Origin: Sulfitobacter mediterraneus
Lineage (GTDB): Bacteria; Pseudomonadota; Alphaproteobacteria; Rhodobacterales; Rhodobacteraceae
Length of the DNA stretch: 64,000 bases
Assembly (NCBI RefSeq): GCF_016801775.1
Contig: NZ_CP069004.1
Location: 1,612,001 to 1,676,000 of the forward strand
Reading direction: 5' to 3'
The position numbers and the translations under genes were made by a program. The stretch's first letter is position 1. Each line of letters starts with the position of its first letter. A model generated the notes under the pieces. That model worked only from the letters and a program-made list of their open reading frames with translations, had not been told where the DNA came from and made no database searches. Below, one piece after another: positions 1-8,644 of the stretch.

Positions 1-1046
1 TGGTTCCGGCGATGCACCGCCAGAGGGTAGACGCCATAACGCCGCCGGAGCCGCATACTGCCCAAGGTTCGCCCCACCATCCGGCAACCGGGTGTGATGA
101 GAACCTCGACTGTGGTGGTCTCGACCGCGGACAGCTGATCCACACGCTTCAGTTCCTTATTGGCCTGAAGGCTCAACAGTTCGGTCATCTGGGTGCGCAA
201 GACCACACGGTCCCCGACCTGAAGTGCGACCCCCTGAAGGTTGCGCCGCAAGGAGGTGTCGCCGCGCACAACATCGATCAGGCGCACGCCCTCGCGCTTG
301 AATAACTGCACGTCCAGCACTTCGCGGCCGATCAGGTTGCTTTCGGGCGGGATCACCGCCTCCGTGAAGAATTTCATCTTGGACCGGTCCGACAACATAT
401 TGGCCATGCTGTCGCGATCCGGCAGCAATTTGCGCCCGATGGTGGACATGTAGATCAAGCCCCAGGCACAGACGACAAGACCAATTGGCATGATCTCGAA
501 AATGCCAAACGGCTCCATCCCCTGCGCCCGCGCGACCCCGTCAACCAGCAGGTTGGTGGAGGTGCCAAGCAGCGTCAGAGAGCCGCCCATGATCGCCGCA
601 TAGCTCAGCGGAATCAAAAGTTTGGACGCCTTGGTGCCCAAGGTTTTGCTGAGCTGTACAACAACCGGGATCATCACCACCACCACCGGCGTGTTGTTCA
701 TGATCGCAGAGGCCCCCATCACCGACAGGATCACCCCCACCACCGCCAAACGCGGATTGCTGCGGGCGTATCGCTCGGCCAGACGGGTCAGGACATCCAA
801 AGCCCCGGTACGCACCAGCGCCCCCATGACGATGAACATCGCCGCAATGGTCCAGGGCGCCGGGTTGGACAGCACCGCCCGCGCGTCCTCATAGGGCAAG
901 ACCCCCATCGCCAGAAGGCTCGCGGCACCGGTCAGCGCGACGACCTCCGTCGGAAGGGTTTCACGCAGAAACAGGATAAACATGATCACCACAACCGCGA
1001 GCGTCAGAACGGCGCTGCCGGTTTGGGAAAGGCTAAAAAGCTGCAT
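1..1046 (-). CDS. SLC13-type permease with RCK/TrkA-C domain (3' end outside window)
   Basis: Inner-membrane ion or carboxylate permease of the SLC13/DASS-like group; the substrate cannot be read from sequence. The first roughly 200 residues are a run of hydrophobic helices. They carry the paired motifs MNNTPVV (about residue 115) and GGSLTLLGTSTNL (about residue 155), which match the conserved re-entrant signatures of this fold. After about residue 225 comes a soluble TrkA-C-like section (SNLIGREVLDVQLF, then LQVGDRVVLR). A second such section begins at TTVEVLITPGCRMVGRTL. The ATG at 1044-1046 begins a hydrophobic N-terminus. The reading frame is open to the window edge, so about 348 codons are visible and the C-terminal membrane half is missing. 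The family is sometimes annotated as a sulfur-deprivation regulator; that role is not shown here. Confidence 0.85.
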   Translation of the reverse strand, partial: MQLFSLSQTGSAVLTLAVVVIMFILFLRETLPTEVVALTGAASLLAMGVLPYEDARAVLSNPAPWTIAAMFIVMGALVRTGALDVLTRLAERYARSNPRLAVVGVILSVMGASAIMNNTPVVVVMIPVVVQLSKTLGTKASKLLIPLSYAAIMGGSLTLLGTSTNLLVDGVARAQGMEPFGIFEIMPIGLVVCAWGLIYMSTIGRKLLPDRDSMANMLSDRSKMKFFTEAVIPPESNLIGREVLDVQLFKREGVRLIDVVRGDTSLRRNLQGVALQVGDRVVLRTQMTELLSLQANKELKRVDQLSAVETTTVEVLITPGCRMVGRTLGSMRLRRRYGVYPLAVHRRN

Positions 1047-1112
1047 AGGTCAGGCCCATCCGCCAAAAAAGAGTGACGCCAAGTGTCGCCTGTCCGCGCA
1101 TCCGCCGCAAGG

Positions 1113-1137
1113 GCACCTTTGACGCAATCAAAGGTGC
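1113..1137. repeat. Perfect inverted repeat, 10-bp arms, 5-nt loop
   Basis: GCACCTTTGA at 1113-1122 and TCAAAGGTGC at 1128-1137 are exact inverse complements around CGCAA. The site lies in the 242-bp gap between the YmdB-like gene and the SLC13-type permease, both on the minus strand. No run of T follows on either strand, so it is a poor intrinsic terminator. It may be an operator or a leader hairpin. Confidence 0.6.
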
Positions 1138-1177
1138 AAAGGGGGCCAGCCACCACCGCCGCTGCGCGGCGCTCCCG

Positions 1178-1240
1178 CCGGAGGTTTTCCGACCAGATAA
1201 AGCTGAGTGCCGCTTTTTTTCATTTTGCCCTTAAACCTCT
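1178..1240. repeat. Two opposed copies of a short intergenic repeat
   Basis: On the minus strand 1178-1202 reads CTTTATCTGGTCGGAAAACC and onward. On the plus strand 1219-1240 reads TTCATTTTGCCCTTAAACCT and onward. Both resemble the segment at 16754-16777 (CTTCATTTGGCCCAAAAAAC...), with a shared core near TTTGGCCCNNAAANACCTC. The two copies face each other in the gap downstream of the YmdB-like gene. The rest of the 1047-1288 gap shows only GC-rich local hairpins. Confidence 0.5.
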
Positions 1241-1288
1241 GGGCTCCGGGGCAAAGCGCCGGGTGTTCTCCTCGCACATGGGGCGGAA

Positions 1289-2101
1289 TTAGGGGGCGCT
1301 GGTTTGCAACGAACCGCCATCGCGCACCGGAACGATGCGGGTGGCGCGGCCCGTGCGGTCGTCGGTTTCGATATAGACACCAGACAGCGTTGCCTCGGCA
1401 TTGGCCGGTGTGAACCGTTCCTTGGGCATGCCCGTGATAAACCGCCGCATGGGTTCGGTTTTCTCCATGCCGATCACCGAATGATAGTCGCCGCACATGC
1501 CGGCATCGGTCAAATAACCCGTGCCGCGCGGCAGGATCATCGCATCGGCTGTGGGCACATGGGTATGGGTGCCCACGACCAGCGAGGCACGTCCGTCACA
1601 CCAATGCCCCATGGCCATTTTCTCCGAGGTTGCCTCGCAGTGAATATCGACGATGATCGCTGAGGCCAGCCCGCCCAGTGGATGGGTTTTCAGCACAGTA
1701 TCCAGTGCCGAAAACGGATCATCAAAGGGCCGTTTCATAAACACCTGCCCCAATGCCTGTGTGACCAGCACCTTGCGCCCGTTCTTGGATGTAAACAGCC
1801 GTGCGCCTTTGCCCGGCGCGGATTTGGAAAAGTTCAGCGGCCGGATGATGCGCGGCTCTTGTTCGATAAAAGACAGCATGTCCTTTTGGTCAAACGCATG
1901 ATCGCCCAACGTCAGGCAATCCGCCCCCGCCTCAAGCAGCAGTTTGGCATGCGCGCCGGACAGCCCCATGCCGCCGGTTGCGTTTTCGCCGTTGACCACG
2001 ATGAAGTCGAGTTTCCACTCGGTCCGCAGACGGCCCAGATTTTCCGTGATGGCACGGCGCCCCGCGCGGCCCATCACATCGCCAAGAAAGAGTATTTTCA
2101 T
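1289..2101 (-). CDS. YmdB-like metallophosphoesterase (TIGR00282 family)
   Basis: Calcineurin-like phosphodiesterase of the YmdB family, 270 residues, the usual family length. Members hydrolyse 2',3'-cyclic nucleotides; that activity is inferred from the family. Metal-ligand motifs are intact: FLGDVMGRAGR at the N-terminus, VNGENATGG at about 35-45, TLGDHAFD at about 65, and VVGTHTHVPTAD at about 175. The start was taken at the ATG at 2099-2101 because the protein then begins MKILFLGD, as the family does; the frame is open 18 codons further upstream. The gene lies 64 bp downstream of the folate cyclo-ligase gene, probably in one operon with it and mgtE. Confidence 0.9.
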   Translation of the reverse strand: MKILFLGDVMGRAGRRAITENLGRLRTEWKLDFIVVNGENATGGMGLSGAHAKLLLEAGADCLTLGDHAFDQKDMLSFIEQEPRIIRPLNFSKSAPGKGARLFTSKNGRKVLVTQALGQVFMKRPFDDPFSALDTVLKTHPLGGLASAIIVDIHCEATSEKMAMGHWCDGRASLVVGTHTHVPTADAMILPRGTGYLTDAGMCGDYHSVIGMEKTEPMRRFITGMPKERFTPANAEATLSGVYIETDDRTGRATRIVPVRDGGSLQTSAP

Positions 2102-2165
2102 GGCATCAACCGGTACGCGGACACGGGCCGAACAGCAAGTCAAACCTGAGGGCAAAACCCGTGGT

Positions 2166-2735
2166 TCAACCGCCGCGCGGAATATCGATGATGCCCTGTT
2201 CGGTCACTATCAGATCGAGCGGCTGGTCCGTCGGCTCTAGCGGGACATCTGCGTCTTCCTGCCCGGCAAAGGCAAAGCCGATGGCCATGGTTGGCCGTTT
2301 GGCCCGCAGCATTTCCAGTGTCCGGTCGTAGAAGCCGCCGCCGTAGCCCAGCCGGCCGCCATTCCTGTTGAACGCCAGGAGCGGCACAATCAGGATCTCA
2401 GGTTCAAAGAATTCCGGATCGGCGGGGATCATCGCGCCAAAGGCACCGCTGACCATCTGCGTGTCCGGGGTCCAGGCCGCGAATTTGAGCGGTGTTGCCG
2501 CCGCCTCAATCACCGGAACGCCCACGGGGCCATGGGCGCAAGCCTCTGCCATAGCCGGGGTCGGGTCAATCTCGGTGCGGATTGGCATGAAGCCGGACAA
2601 AGGCACGCCGCGATAGCCTGCCAGAACCTCGCTCAGATAGCCCGCCTGCGCCGCATTCGCGTTTTCAAACAACGGCTTGCGACGGGCGAAAGCCGCCTTG
2701 CGGGCCGCGTCCTTGATCGCTGCAAGATCGGTCAT
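2166..2735 (-). CDS. 5-formyltetrahydrofolate cyclo-ligase
   Basis: Converts 5-formyl-THF to 5,10-methenyl-THF with ATP, a cytoplasmic folate-recycling step. At 189 residues it has the normal family length. The N-terminal basic segment (RKAAFARRKP) and the C-terminal nucleotide/folate-binding motif GRLGYGGGFYDRTLE are both present, with GFMPIRTEIDPTP between them. The ATG at 2733-2735 overlaps the TGA of mgtE by 4 bp (ATGA), which points to translational coupling. The family is called ygfA/fau or MTHFS in other species. Confidence 0.93.
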   Translation of the reverse strand: MTDLAAIKDAARKAAFARRKPLFENANAAQAGYLSEVLAGYRGVPLSGFMPIRTEIDPTPAMAEACAHGPVGVPVIEAAATPLKFAAWTPDTQMVSGAFGAMIPADPEFFEPEILIVPLLAFNRNGGRLGYGGGFYDRTLEMLRAKRPTMAIGFAFAGQEDADVPLEPTDQPLDLIVTEQGIIDIPRGG

Positions 2736-4135
2736 AGCAGCACCGCCGCCGCGAGGCCGAGAAAGGCGAAGAAACCGACGACATCTGTCACCGTGGTCAC
2801 AAAGGCGCCCGAAGCCAGCGCCGGATCCACGCCGATGCGCTCAAGCAAGATCGGGATACCGGTGCCTGCCAATCCAGCCACCACCATATTGATCACCATC
2901 GCCACCGCGATCACATAGCCCAGTGCAGGCGAGCCGAACCAGATAATCCCCACAACGCCCATAATCAGCGCAAAGATCAACCCGTTCACCAGCCCCACCA
3001 GACATTCGCGCCGGATCACCCGCCAGACGTTGGAGCCGGTCAAATCCTTGGTGGCAATGGCCCGCACGGCCACAGTCAGACTTTGGGTGCCGGCATTACC
3101 GCCCATGGAGGCCACGATGGGCATCAACACCGCCAGCGCCACGATCTGTGCAATGGCCGCCTCGAACTGGGAAATCACCATGGAGGCTGCAATCGCCGTC
3201 ACAAGGTTCACCGCAAGCCAAGGCAGACGTTGCTTGGTGGTCTCTACCACGCGGTCGGACAGCGACCCCTCGCCCACGCCGGCCAGACGCAGGATGTCTT
3301 CCTCGTGTTCTTCATCCAATACCGCCATGGCGTCATCAATGGTGATCACACCAATCAGCCGCCCCTCGTCATCGACCACCGGCGCCGAGATGAGGTGATA
3401 CTGGTTAAACGCATAGGCCACGTCGCCCTCATCGCGCATCGCGGGGATGATCTGAAAGGTCTCTTCAAGGATGTCGCGCAAGGGCGTTGCGCGTTTCGAC
3501 CGCATCAGCTTGCCCAGCGTTACATTGCCAACCGGATGCAACCGCGGATCGACCATCACGATGTGATAAAACTGATCCGGCAGATCTTCTTCTGCCGTGT
3601 TGCGCAGGTGGTCAATTGCCTGCCCGACGGTCCAGTGTTCGGGGGCCATGACCACCTCGCGCTGCATCAAGCGGCCAGCGGAATATTCAGGCCAGTTCAG
3701 CGCCTGTTCTACCGCAACCCTATCGGCGTCTTCGAGCACCTCAAGGATCGCCTCTTGCTGATCATCCTCAAGGTCTTCGATCAGGTCGACAACATCGTCG
3801 CTGTCCATATCCCGCACGGCCTGGCTCAGCACTTGCGGGGTCAGAACGGCGATCACTTCCTCACGGATAGATTCGTCCAGTTCCGACAGGATCTCGCCGT
3901 CAAATTCACGATCATAAAGCCGGACAAGGCGGCTCCGGTCGAAAGCATTGATCTGTTCGAGAAGGTCAGCAATATCCGCCGCATGAAGCGGTTCCATCAG
4001 TTCGGTCAGCTTTTCGCGGTCGTCGATATCCACCGCATAGAGCACCGAAGCGACGGTTTTCGGCTCCAGCTTGTAAGCCTGACGCTCCGCATCCTCGCCA
4101 GTGGCCAGTTCCAGGTCTTCGATCTGTTCCGACAT
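2732..4135 (-). CDS. mgtE: Magnesium transporter MgtE
   Basis: Inner-membrane Mg2+ channel/transporter, 467 residues. The order is that of the family: an N-terminal acidic superhelical domain (to about residue 145), tandem CBS domains (about 145-270, with ISAPVVDDEGRLIGVITIDD at the second), a linker helix, and five membrane helices. The pore-region sequence ASMGGNAGTQSLTVAVRAIA is intact. The start was set at MSEQIEDLE, directly before the conserved region; the frame is open for 116 codons upstream but that stretch resembles no family member. Mg2+ gating through the N and CBS domains is known for MgtE. No Mg2+ riboswitch was recognised in the 111 bp between mgtE and the divergent guanine deaminase gene. 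Confidence 0.95.
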   Translation of the reverse strand: MSEQIEDLELATGEDAERQAYKLEPKTVASVLYAVDIDDREKLTELMEPLHAADIADLLEQINAFDRSRLVRLYDREFDGEILSELDESIREEVIAVLTPQVLSQAVRDMDSDDVVDLIEDLEDDQQEAILEVLEDADRVAVEQALNWPEYSAGRLMQREVVMAPEHWTVGQAIDHLRNTAEEDLPDQFYHIVMVDPRLHPVGNVTLGKLMRSKRATPLRDILEETFQIIPAMRDEGDVAYAFNQYHLISAPVVDDEGRLIGVITIDDAMAVLDEEHEEDILRLAGVGEGSLSDRVVETTKQRLPWLAVNLVTAIAASMVISQFEAAIAQIVALAVLMPIVASMGGNAGTQSLTVAVRAIATKDLTGSNVWRVIRRECLVGLVNGLIFALIMGVVGIIWFGSPALGYVIAVAMVINMVVAGLAGTGIPILLERIGVDPALASGAFVTTVTDVVGFFAFLGLAAAVLL

Positions 4136-4246
4136 AGCGTGGTCCTCCGTTTGAGGGCGACCATAGGCAAGCGTATGGGGGGTTTCAATGCCACTTGAGA
4201 CGGCTTTGCGATTGTCCCCGACCTCTGCGGGGCTTAGGGTTGGAGC

Positions 4247-5542
4247 ATGACAAAGCAGACCCTCATTCTTGGCCCCGTGCTCCGCTATACGGGTGATCCA
4301 CTGCGTGGCCCCTGGCAGGATGCCGTAAGCGTTGACAGCGCGGGCGGGGTTTTGATCAAGGATGGATGGATCATTGAGGTCGGCTCTGGCGCGGCACTGC
4401 AAGAGGCGCATCCGCAGGCCGATCTTCACCACTATAACAGCGATCATCTGATTGCGCCGGGGTTTGTCGATGCGCATGTGCATTACCCGCAGACCGCGAT
4501 CATCGCCTCATGGGGTAAGCGGCTGATTGATTGGCTGAATTCCTACACATTTCCTGAGGAAATGCGCCTGTCGGATCCTGAATATGCCCATCAGATCGCC
4601 GGGCGTTATCTGGATCTGACGCTGGCCCATGGCACCACCACGGCGGCGTCCTATTGCACCATTCACCCCCATTCTGCCGATGCCTTGTTTGAGGCGGCAG
4701 CGGCGCGCGGGCAACGGATTGTTGCCGGGAAAACCTGTATGGATCGCAACGCGCCCGACGGCCTGCGCGACACGGCGCAGTCGGCATATGATGACAGCAA
4801 AGCCTTGATCGACAAGTGGCATGGCACGGGCCGCGCCGGATATGCCATCACGCCGCGGTTTTCGCCCACATCCACGCCCGATCAACTGGCCGCGTTGGGG
4901 GCTTTGTGGGCGGAGTATCCGGACTGTCTGATGCAGACCCATTTGAGCGAACAGACAGATGAGATCGCTTGGGTGAAAGAGCTTTTCCCGCAGGCCCGCG
5001 ATTATCTTGATACCTATGAAGCCCATGGATTGTTGGGGGAACGCGGGCTTTATGGCCATGCGATCCATCTGGAGCCGCGGGAGATTGACCGCCTCAAGGA
5101 CTGCGGTGCGGCACTGGTGCACTGCCCTACGTCGAATACGTTTATCGGCTCGGGCCTGTTTGACATGGCCGGATTGACGGCGCGCGGCATTCCGGTTGGC
5201 CTTGCCACGGACACCGGCGGCGGATCGTCATTTTCGATGCTGCGCACCATGGCGGCGGCTTACGAAGTGGGCCAATTGCGCGGCACGCCCCTGCATGCGG
5301 CACAGTTGATCTGGTTGGCCACCGCCGGTTCGGCCCGCAGTCTGCATATCGGCGACAAGATCGGCAGCCTGACCAAGGGGATGGAGGCTGATTTGACGGT
5401 TCTCAACCTCAGTTCGACCCCTGCCATTGCACAGCGCGCAGATCAGGCCAGCGATATTTGGGAAAGCCTCTTTGCCACCATCATGATGGGCGATGATCGC
5501 GCGATTGCGGATGTCTGGATCAACGGGCAGAAACGCCCCTAA
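4247..5542 (+). CDS. guaD: Guanine deaminase
   Basis: Zn2+ amidohydrolase that deaminates guanine to xanthine in purine salvage and degradation. It has 431 residues, matching bacterial GuaD. Visible motifs are the metal-binding GFVDAHVHYPQ (about residue 75), the family signature FPEEMR, TRFSPT-like PRFSPTSTPDQ, QTHLSEQ with its His, GHAIHLEP, and the metal Asp in GLATDTGGGSSFSML. The gene is divergent from mgtE. It converges, across the small CAP-domain gene, on a second purine deaminase (8-oxoguanine deaminase), suggesting a local purine-handling group. Confidence 0.94.
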   Translation: MTKQTLILGPVLRYTGDPLRGPWQDAVSVDSAGGVLIKDGWIIEVGSGAALQEAHPQADLHHYNSDHLIAPGFVDAHVHYPQTAIIASWGKRLIDWLNSYTFPEEMRLSDPEYAHQIAGRYLDLTLAHGTTTAASYCTIHPHSADALFEAAAARGQRIVAGKTCMDRNAPDGLRDTAQSAYDDSKALIDKWHGTGRAGYAITPRFSPTSTPDQLAALGALWAEYPDCLMQTHLSEQTDEIAWVKELFPQARDYLDTYEAHGLLGERGLYGHAIHLEPREIDRLKDCGAALVHCPTSNTFIGSGLFDMAGLTARGIPVGLATDTGGGSSFSMLRTMAAAYEVGQLRGTPLHAAQLIWLATAGSARSLHIGDKIGSLTKGMEADLTVLNLSSTPAIAQRADQASDIWESLFATIMMGDDRAIADVWINGQKRP

Positions 5543-5552
5543 GGTCAAAGCG

Positions 5553-5972
5553 CTAACAAGGTGCGGCCAAAACCATCACCCATAGGTGCCCCGGCCCCCG
5601 TGCCACGCCGATCTCGCGCAACTCTGGCCGGATCATATTGGCAAGATGGCCCGGGCTTTCTGCCCAATCCTGCATCACCTGGTTCAGGCTGCGTTGCCCT
5701 TTGGCGATGTTTTCGGCCACCAGACACCATTGGTAGCCTTGCGCCGTGACACGTTGTCCAACCGTTGAACCATCTCGGCCTTCATGGGCAAAATATTTCC
5801 GCTGTGCCATATCAATAGCATGCAACAAGGCCGCATTCTCCAAAGAAAGTGCGTAGGTCATTGGTGCGTGGCCCTGCGCAATGCGCAGCTCATTGACCGG
5901 GCGCAGAACCGCCGGGTCGGCCAGGGCCGGCATCCCAATAGCCATCGCAAGCACCATCAATAGTGATCTCAT
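5553..5972 (-). CDS. Secreted CAP-domain (SCP/PR1-like) protein
   Basis: Small exported protein of 139 residues with a cleavable signal peptide (MRSLLMVLAMAIGMPALA, then D). The mature part is a CAP domain. Its visible features are the N-terminal helix VNELRIAQGHAPM, AALLHAIDMAQRKYFAHEG with the cavity His, AENIAKGQ, and the signature WAESPGHLANMI with its His. The domain is short, ending soon after GHLWVMVL. Bacterial CAP proteins are extracytoplasmic and mostly of unknown biochemical role. The ATG overlaps the stop of the 8-oxoguanine deaminase gene by 4 bp, so the two are probably co-transcribed. Whether that pairing means anything is unknown. Confidence 0.88.
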   Translation of the reverse strand: MRSLLMVLAMAIGMPALADPAVLRPVNELRIAQGHAPMTYALSLENAALLHAIDMAQRKYFAHEGRDGSTVGQRVTAQGYQWCLVAENIAKGQRSLNQVMQDWAESPGHLANMIRPELREIGVARGPGHLWVMVLAAPC

Positions 5973-7309
5973 ACTGCCTCCGCCAATTCACGTGCCATTC
6001 TGTTGTGACGTGAAATGGTTGCCTCAAGGTTAATGGTTTGCACATGCCCGTCCCGCACAATCTGCCGGCCTTCGACAAAAAGGTCACGCACCGTGGTCGG
6101 CCCCGCCAGCAACAGTGCGGCCGGATCCCAACTGCCAGCACTGGCCAGCCCCTGCACATCCCAGACCGCGATATCGGCGCGTTTGCCAATCTCCAGCCGT
6201 CCGCAATCAGGCCGCCCCAGAATATCAGCGCCGCCGCGCGTGGCGATCTCAAGCGCCTCGCGCGCGCTCATGGCATCTGCACCCTGCGCCACCCGTTGCA
6301 GCAGCATCGCCGTCCGCGCCTCTGCCACCAGATTGCCCGCATCATTGCTGGCCGATCCATCGACCCCCAAGCCAACCGGCACCCCTGCATCGCGCAGCGC
6401 CCGCACCGGCGCGATGCCAGATCCGAGCCGGCAATTGGAACAGGGACAATGGGCGATCCCCGTGCCCGTTTGGGCAAAAAGCGCAATTTCAGCGGTGTCC
6501 AGTTTCACGCAATGGGCGTGCCAAACGTCACGGCCAACCCAGCCCAGATCTTGCACGTATTCTCCGGGGCGACAGCCGAACTGTTCCAGGGAATAGGCAA
6601 TATCTTCTTCGTTTTCAGCCAGATGGGTGTGCATCATCACACCTTTGTCACGCGCGAGAACCGCGGTGTTGCGCATCAGATCGCGGCTGACGGAGAACGG
6701 CGAACAGGGTGCCAGCGCCACCCGACACATGGAGCCCTCCGCAGGGTCGTGGAAGGCATCGACCAACCGAACACAATCGTCGAGAATGGAATCCTCGTCC
6801 TCAACCAGTGCATCAGGTGGCAAACCACCATCACTTTCCCCGATACTCATCGAGCCGCGCGTGGGCTGGAACCGCAGGCCAAGCTCTGCCGCAGCATGGA
6901 TCGTGTCCTCTAGCCGAACACCGTTGGGATAGAGATAAAGATGATCAGAACTCAGCGTGCATCCCGACAGCGCCAGTTCCGCCAACCCGATCTGCGCCGA
7001 AGCAAACATATGATCCGGCGTCATCCGCGACCAGATTGGATAAAGCGTCTGAAGCCAGCCAAATAGCAGCGCGTCCTGCCCCCCCGGCACAGCGCGGGTC
7101 AGGTTCTGGTATAAATGGTGATGGGTGTTCACCAGCCCCGGAGTGACCACACAGCCCGAGACATCCACCACCTCCGCCCCGCCGGAAAGGCCCTGCCCGA
7201 TCTCGGTGATCACACCGCCCTTGAGCCGGATATCGGCTGAGGACAACTCGCGCCGCGCGTCATCCATCGTCAGGATCGTTAGGGCATTTTTCAAAAGGAT
7301 TTCGGACAT
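5969..7309 (-). CDS. 8-oxoguanine deaminase
   Basis: Amidohydrolase-superfamily enzyme of 446 residues, closest in pattern to 8-oxoguanine deaminases, which turn 8-oxoguanine into urate. The AtzB-like ethylaminohydrolase group is the main alternative. Metal motifs are intact: GLVNTHHHLYQNLTRAVPG (about residue 58), MHTHLAENEED (about 230), WHAHCVKLD, and GLGVDGSASNDAGN with the catalytic Asp. LSGCTLSSDHLYLYPNG is a characteristic segment of the 8-oxoguanine group. Upstream lies a TTGACC-N4-GGTCAA palindrome that could be an operator. The gene is followed by the overlapping CAP-domain gene. Confidence 0.88.
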   Translation of the reverse strand: MSEILLKNALTILTMDDARRELSSADIRLKGGVITEIGQGLSGGAEVVDVSGCVVTPGLVNTHHHLYQNLTRAVPGGQDALLFGWLQTLYPIWSRMTPDHMFASAQIGLAELALSGCTLSSDHLYLYPNGVRLEDTIHAAAELGLRFQPTRGSMSIGESDGGLPPDALVEDEDSILDDCVRLVDAFHDPAEGSMCRVALAPCSPFSVSRDLMRNTAVLARDKGVMMHTHLAENEEDIAYSLEQFGCRPGEYVQDLGWVGRDVWHAHCVKLDTAEIALFAQTGTGIAHCPCSNCRLGSGIAPVRALRDAGVPVGLGVDGSASNDAGNLVAEARTAMLLQRVAQGADAMSAREALEIATRGGADILGRPDCGRLEIGKRADIAVWDVQGLASAGSWDPAALLLAGPTTVRDLFVEGRQIVRDGHVQTINLEATISRHNRMARELAEAV

Positions 7310-7405
7310 GGCTCACCCGTCTTTCGGCAAACCTGTCTCAGATCATGTGCGCATCGGGTGGAAAACAGGCTGAAGAACCGGATGCAGGGGGAACCTAGCC
7401 TGCAG

Positions 7406-7421
7406 TTGACCGCTTGGTCAA
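7406..7421. promoter_or_regulatory. Palindrome TTGACC-N4-GGTCAA, candidate operator
   Basis: A perfect 6-bp inverted repeat around GCTT, about 97 bp upstream of the 8-oxoguanine deaminase start and overlapping the hisN stop codon. Neither side has a T-run, so a terminator is unlikely. A very similar site, TTGACT-N4-AGTCAA, precedes the peptide-transporter gene at 31498. Confidence 0.4.
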
Positions 7422-8218
7422 TAATCTTTCAGGATGGCCAAAGCCTCGGCATGGATTTCGGCATTCGCCGCGGCAATCGCGCGGCCACCATCATGGGCTG
7501 GTCCGCCTTGCCAATCCGTGACGACCCCGCCAGCCGCCTGCACCACGGCAATCGGCGCCTGAATGTCATAAGAGTTCAGCCCTGCCTCGATCACCAGATC
7601 CACCTGCCCCGCCGCCAAAAGCGCATAGGCGTAACAGTCCATCCCATAGCGCGTCAGCCGGGCCTGCGCCGCGACTGCGTGAAATCCGGCTTGATCTGCC
7701 GCCGAACCAACCTCGGGGAAAGTCGTAAAGACCACCGCCTCGGACAGAGGTTTCGGCGCGCGCGTCTGCATCGGTCCCATCCCATGCGGGCCGGCAAAGA
7801 CCGCCCCGTCCGGCGCACCTTCAAAGCGCTCTCCAATATAGGGCTGGTCGATGATGCCAAAAAACGGCCCCTGCCCATCCGACACGGCGATCAATACGCC
7901 CCATGTGGGCGTGCCGCTGACAAAACCACGGGTGCCGTCAATCGGGTCCAACACCCAAGTCAGGCCAGATGTCCCTTGGGATGCCCCGTATTCCTCGCCC
8001 AGAATACCATCGCCGGGGCGTTCGCGCGCCAAAATATCGCGCATCGCACGCTCTGCGGCGCGGTCCGCTTCGGTCACGGGGTCATAGCCGCCATGAAGCT
8101 TGTTGTCGGCGGTCAATGCAGCATTGCGGAAATACGGCAATATTACCGCGCGTGCTGCATCTGCCATCAGATGCGCCACGCGGCGAATGTCACTGTCAAA
8201 ATCTGTGGATCTGGTCAT
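7418..8218 (-). CDS. hisN: Histidinol-phosphatase, inositol monophosphatase type
   Basis: Mg2+-dependent phosphatase of the IMPase fold, 266 residues, assigned to the HisN branch that removes phosphate from histidinol phosphate. Metal-binding motifs are complete: GEEYG (about residue 71), DPIDGTRGFVSGTPTWG (about 92-108), and the C-terminal YDIQAPIAVVQAAGG (about 218-232). The HisN-type features are the segment after DPIDGT and the short length. A general inositol monophosphatase or CysQ-like role is less likely. The gene stands alone between the XRE regulator and the 8-oxoguanine deaminase gene, away from other histidine genes in this window. Confidence 0.88.
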   Translation of the reverse strand: MTRSTDFDSDIRRVAHLMADAARAVILPYFRNAALTADNKLHGGYDPVTEADRAAERAMRDILARERPGDGILGEEYGASQGTSGLTWVLDPIDGTRGFVSGTPTWGVLIAVSDGQGPFFGIIDQPYIGERFEGAPDGAVFAGPHGMGPMQTRAPKPLSEAVVFTTFPEVGSAADQAGFHAVAAQARLTRYGMDCYAYALLAAGQVDLVIEAGLNSYDIQAPIAVVQAAGGVVTDWQGGPAHDGGRAIAAANAEIHAEALAILKDY

Positions 8219-8272
8219 GGCACCGGCCTGCCACCTCAGGCGAGGCGATGCAAGCCAATGTCATCAATGCTT

Positions 8273-8644
8273 TCAGGCAACGTCACTGAGAACGCGGGCC
8301 AATTCGAACAAACGGCGGCGTTGATCTTCGGGGATCGCATAATACGACCGGATCAGATCCATTGCTTCTTTGTCGCCCATCACGTCGATCGGCACCTTGC
8401 CAGAGGTCGTCACCTCGGCACCTTCACCTTCCATACCTTCAAAGAAGAACGCAACGTTCACTTCGAGGGCGTCAGCGATATCCCAAAGCCGGGAGGCGCT
8501 GACCCGGTTTGCACCGGTTTCATATTTCTGGATCTGCTGGAACTTGATACCCACCAGTTCGGCAAGCTTTTGTTGGGTCATCCCGGTGAGCCATCTGCGT
8601 TGACGGATCCGCTTGCCTACGTGCAAGTCTACTTTATGAGCCAT
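8273..8644 (-). CDS. XRE-family HTH transcriptional regulator
   Basis: Cytoplasmic DNA-binding protein of 123 residues. A Cro/C1-type helix-turn-helix lies at about residues 8-65, containing IRQRRWLTGMTQQKLAE and GIKFQQIQKYETGANR. The remainder is a short acidic and helical tail ending ELARVLSDVA. The form is typical of a single-domain regulator widely found in Rhodobacteraceae; its target genes are not known to me. The ATG at 8642-8644 was chosen because AAGGGGAG precedes it by 8 nt; the frame is open 3 codons further. It has its own AT-rich upstream region. Confidence 0.88.
   Translation of the reverse strand: MAHKVDLHVGKRIRQRRWLTGMTQQKLAELVGIKFQQIQKYETGANRVSASRLWDIADALEVNVAFFFEGMEGEGAEVTTSGKVPIDVMGDKEAMDLIRSYYAIPEDQRRRLFELARVLSDVA

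Noticed and set aside
3083..4198. 371-codon plus-strand frame antisense to mgtE
   Set aside because: It is antisense to a certain gene, has no recognisable family and is His/Arg-rich as expected for a shadow frame.
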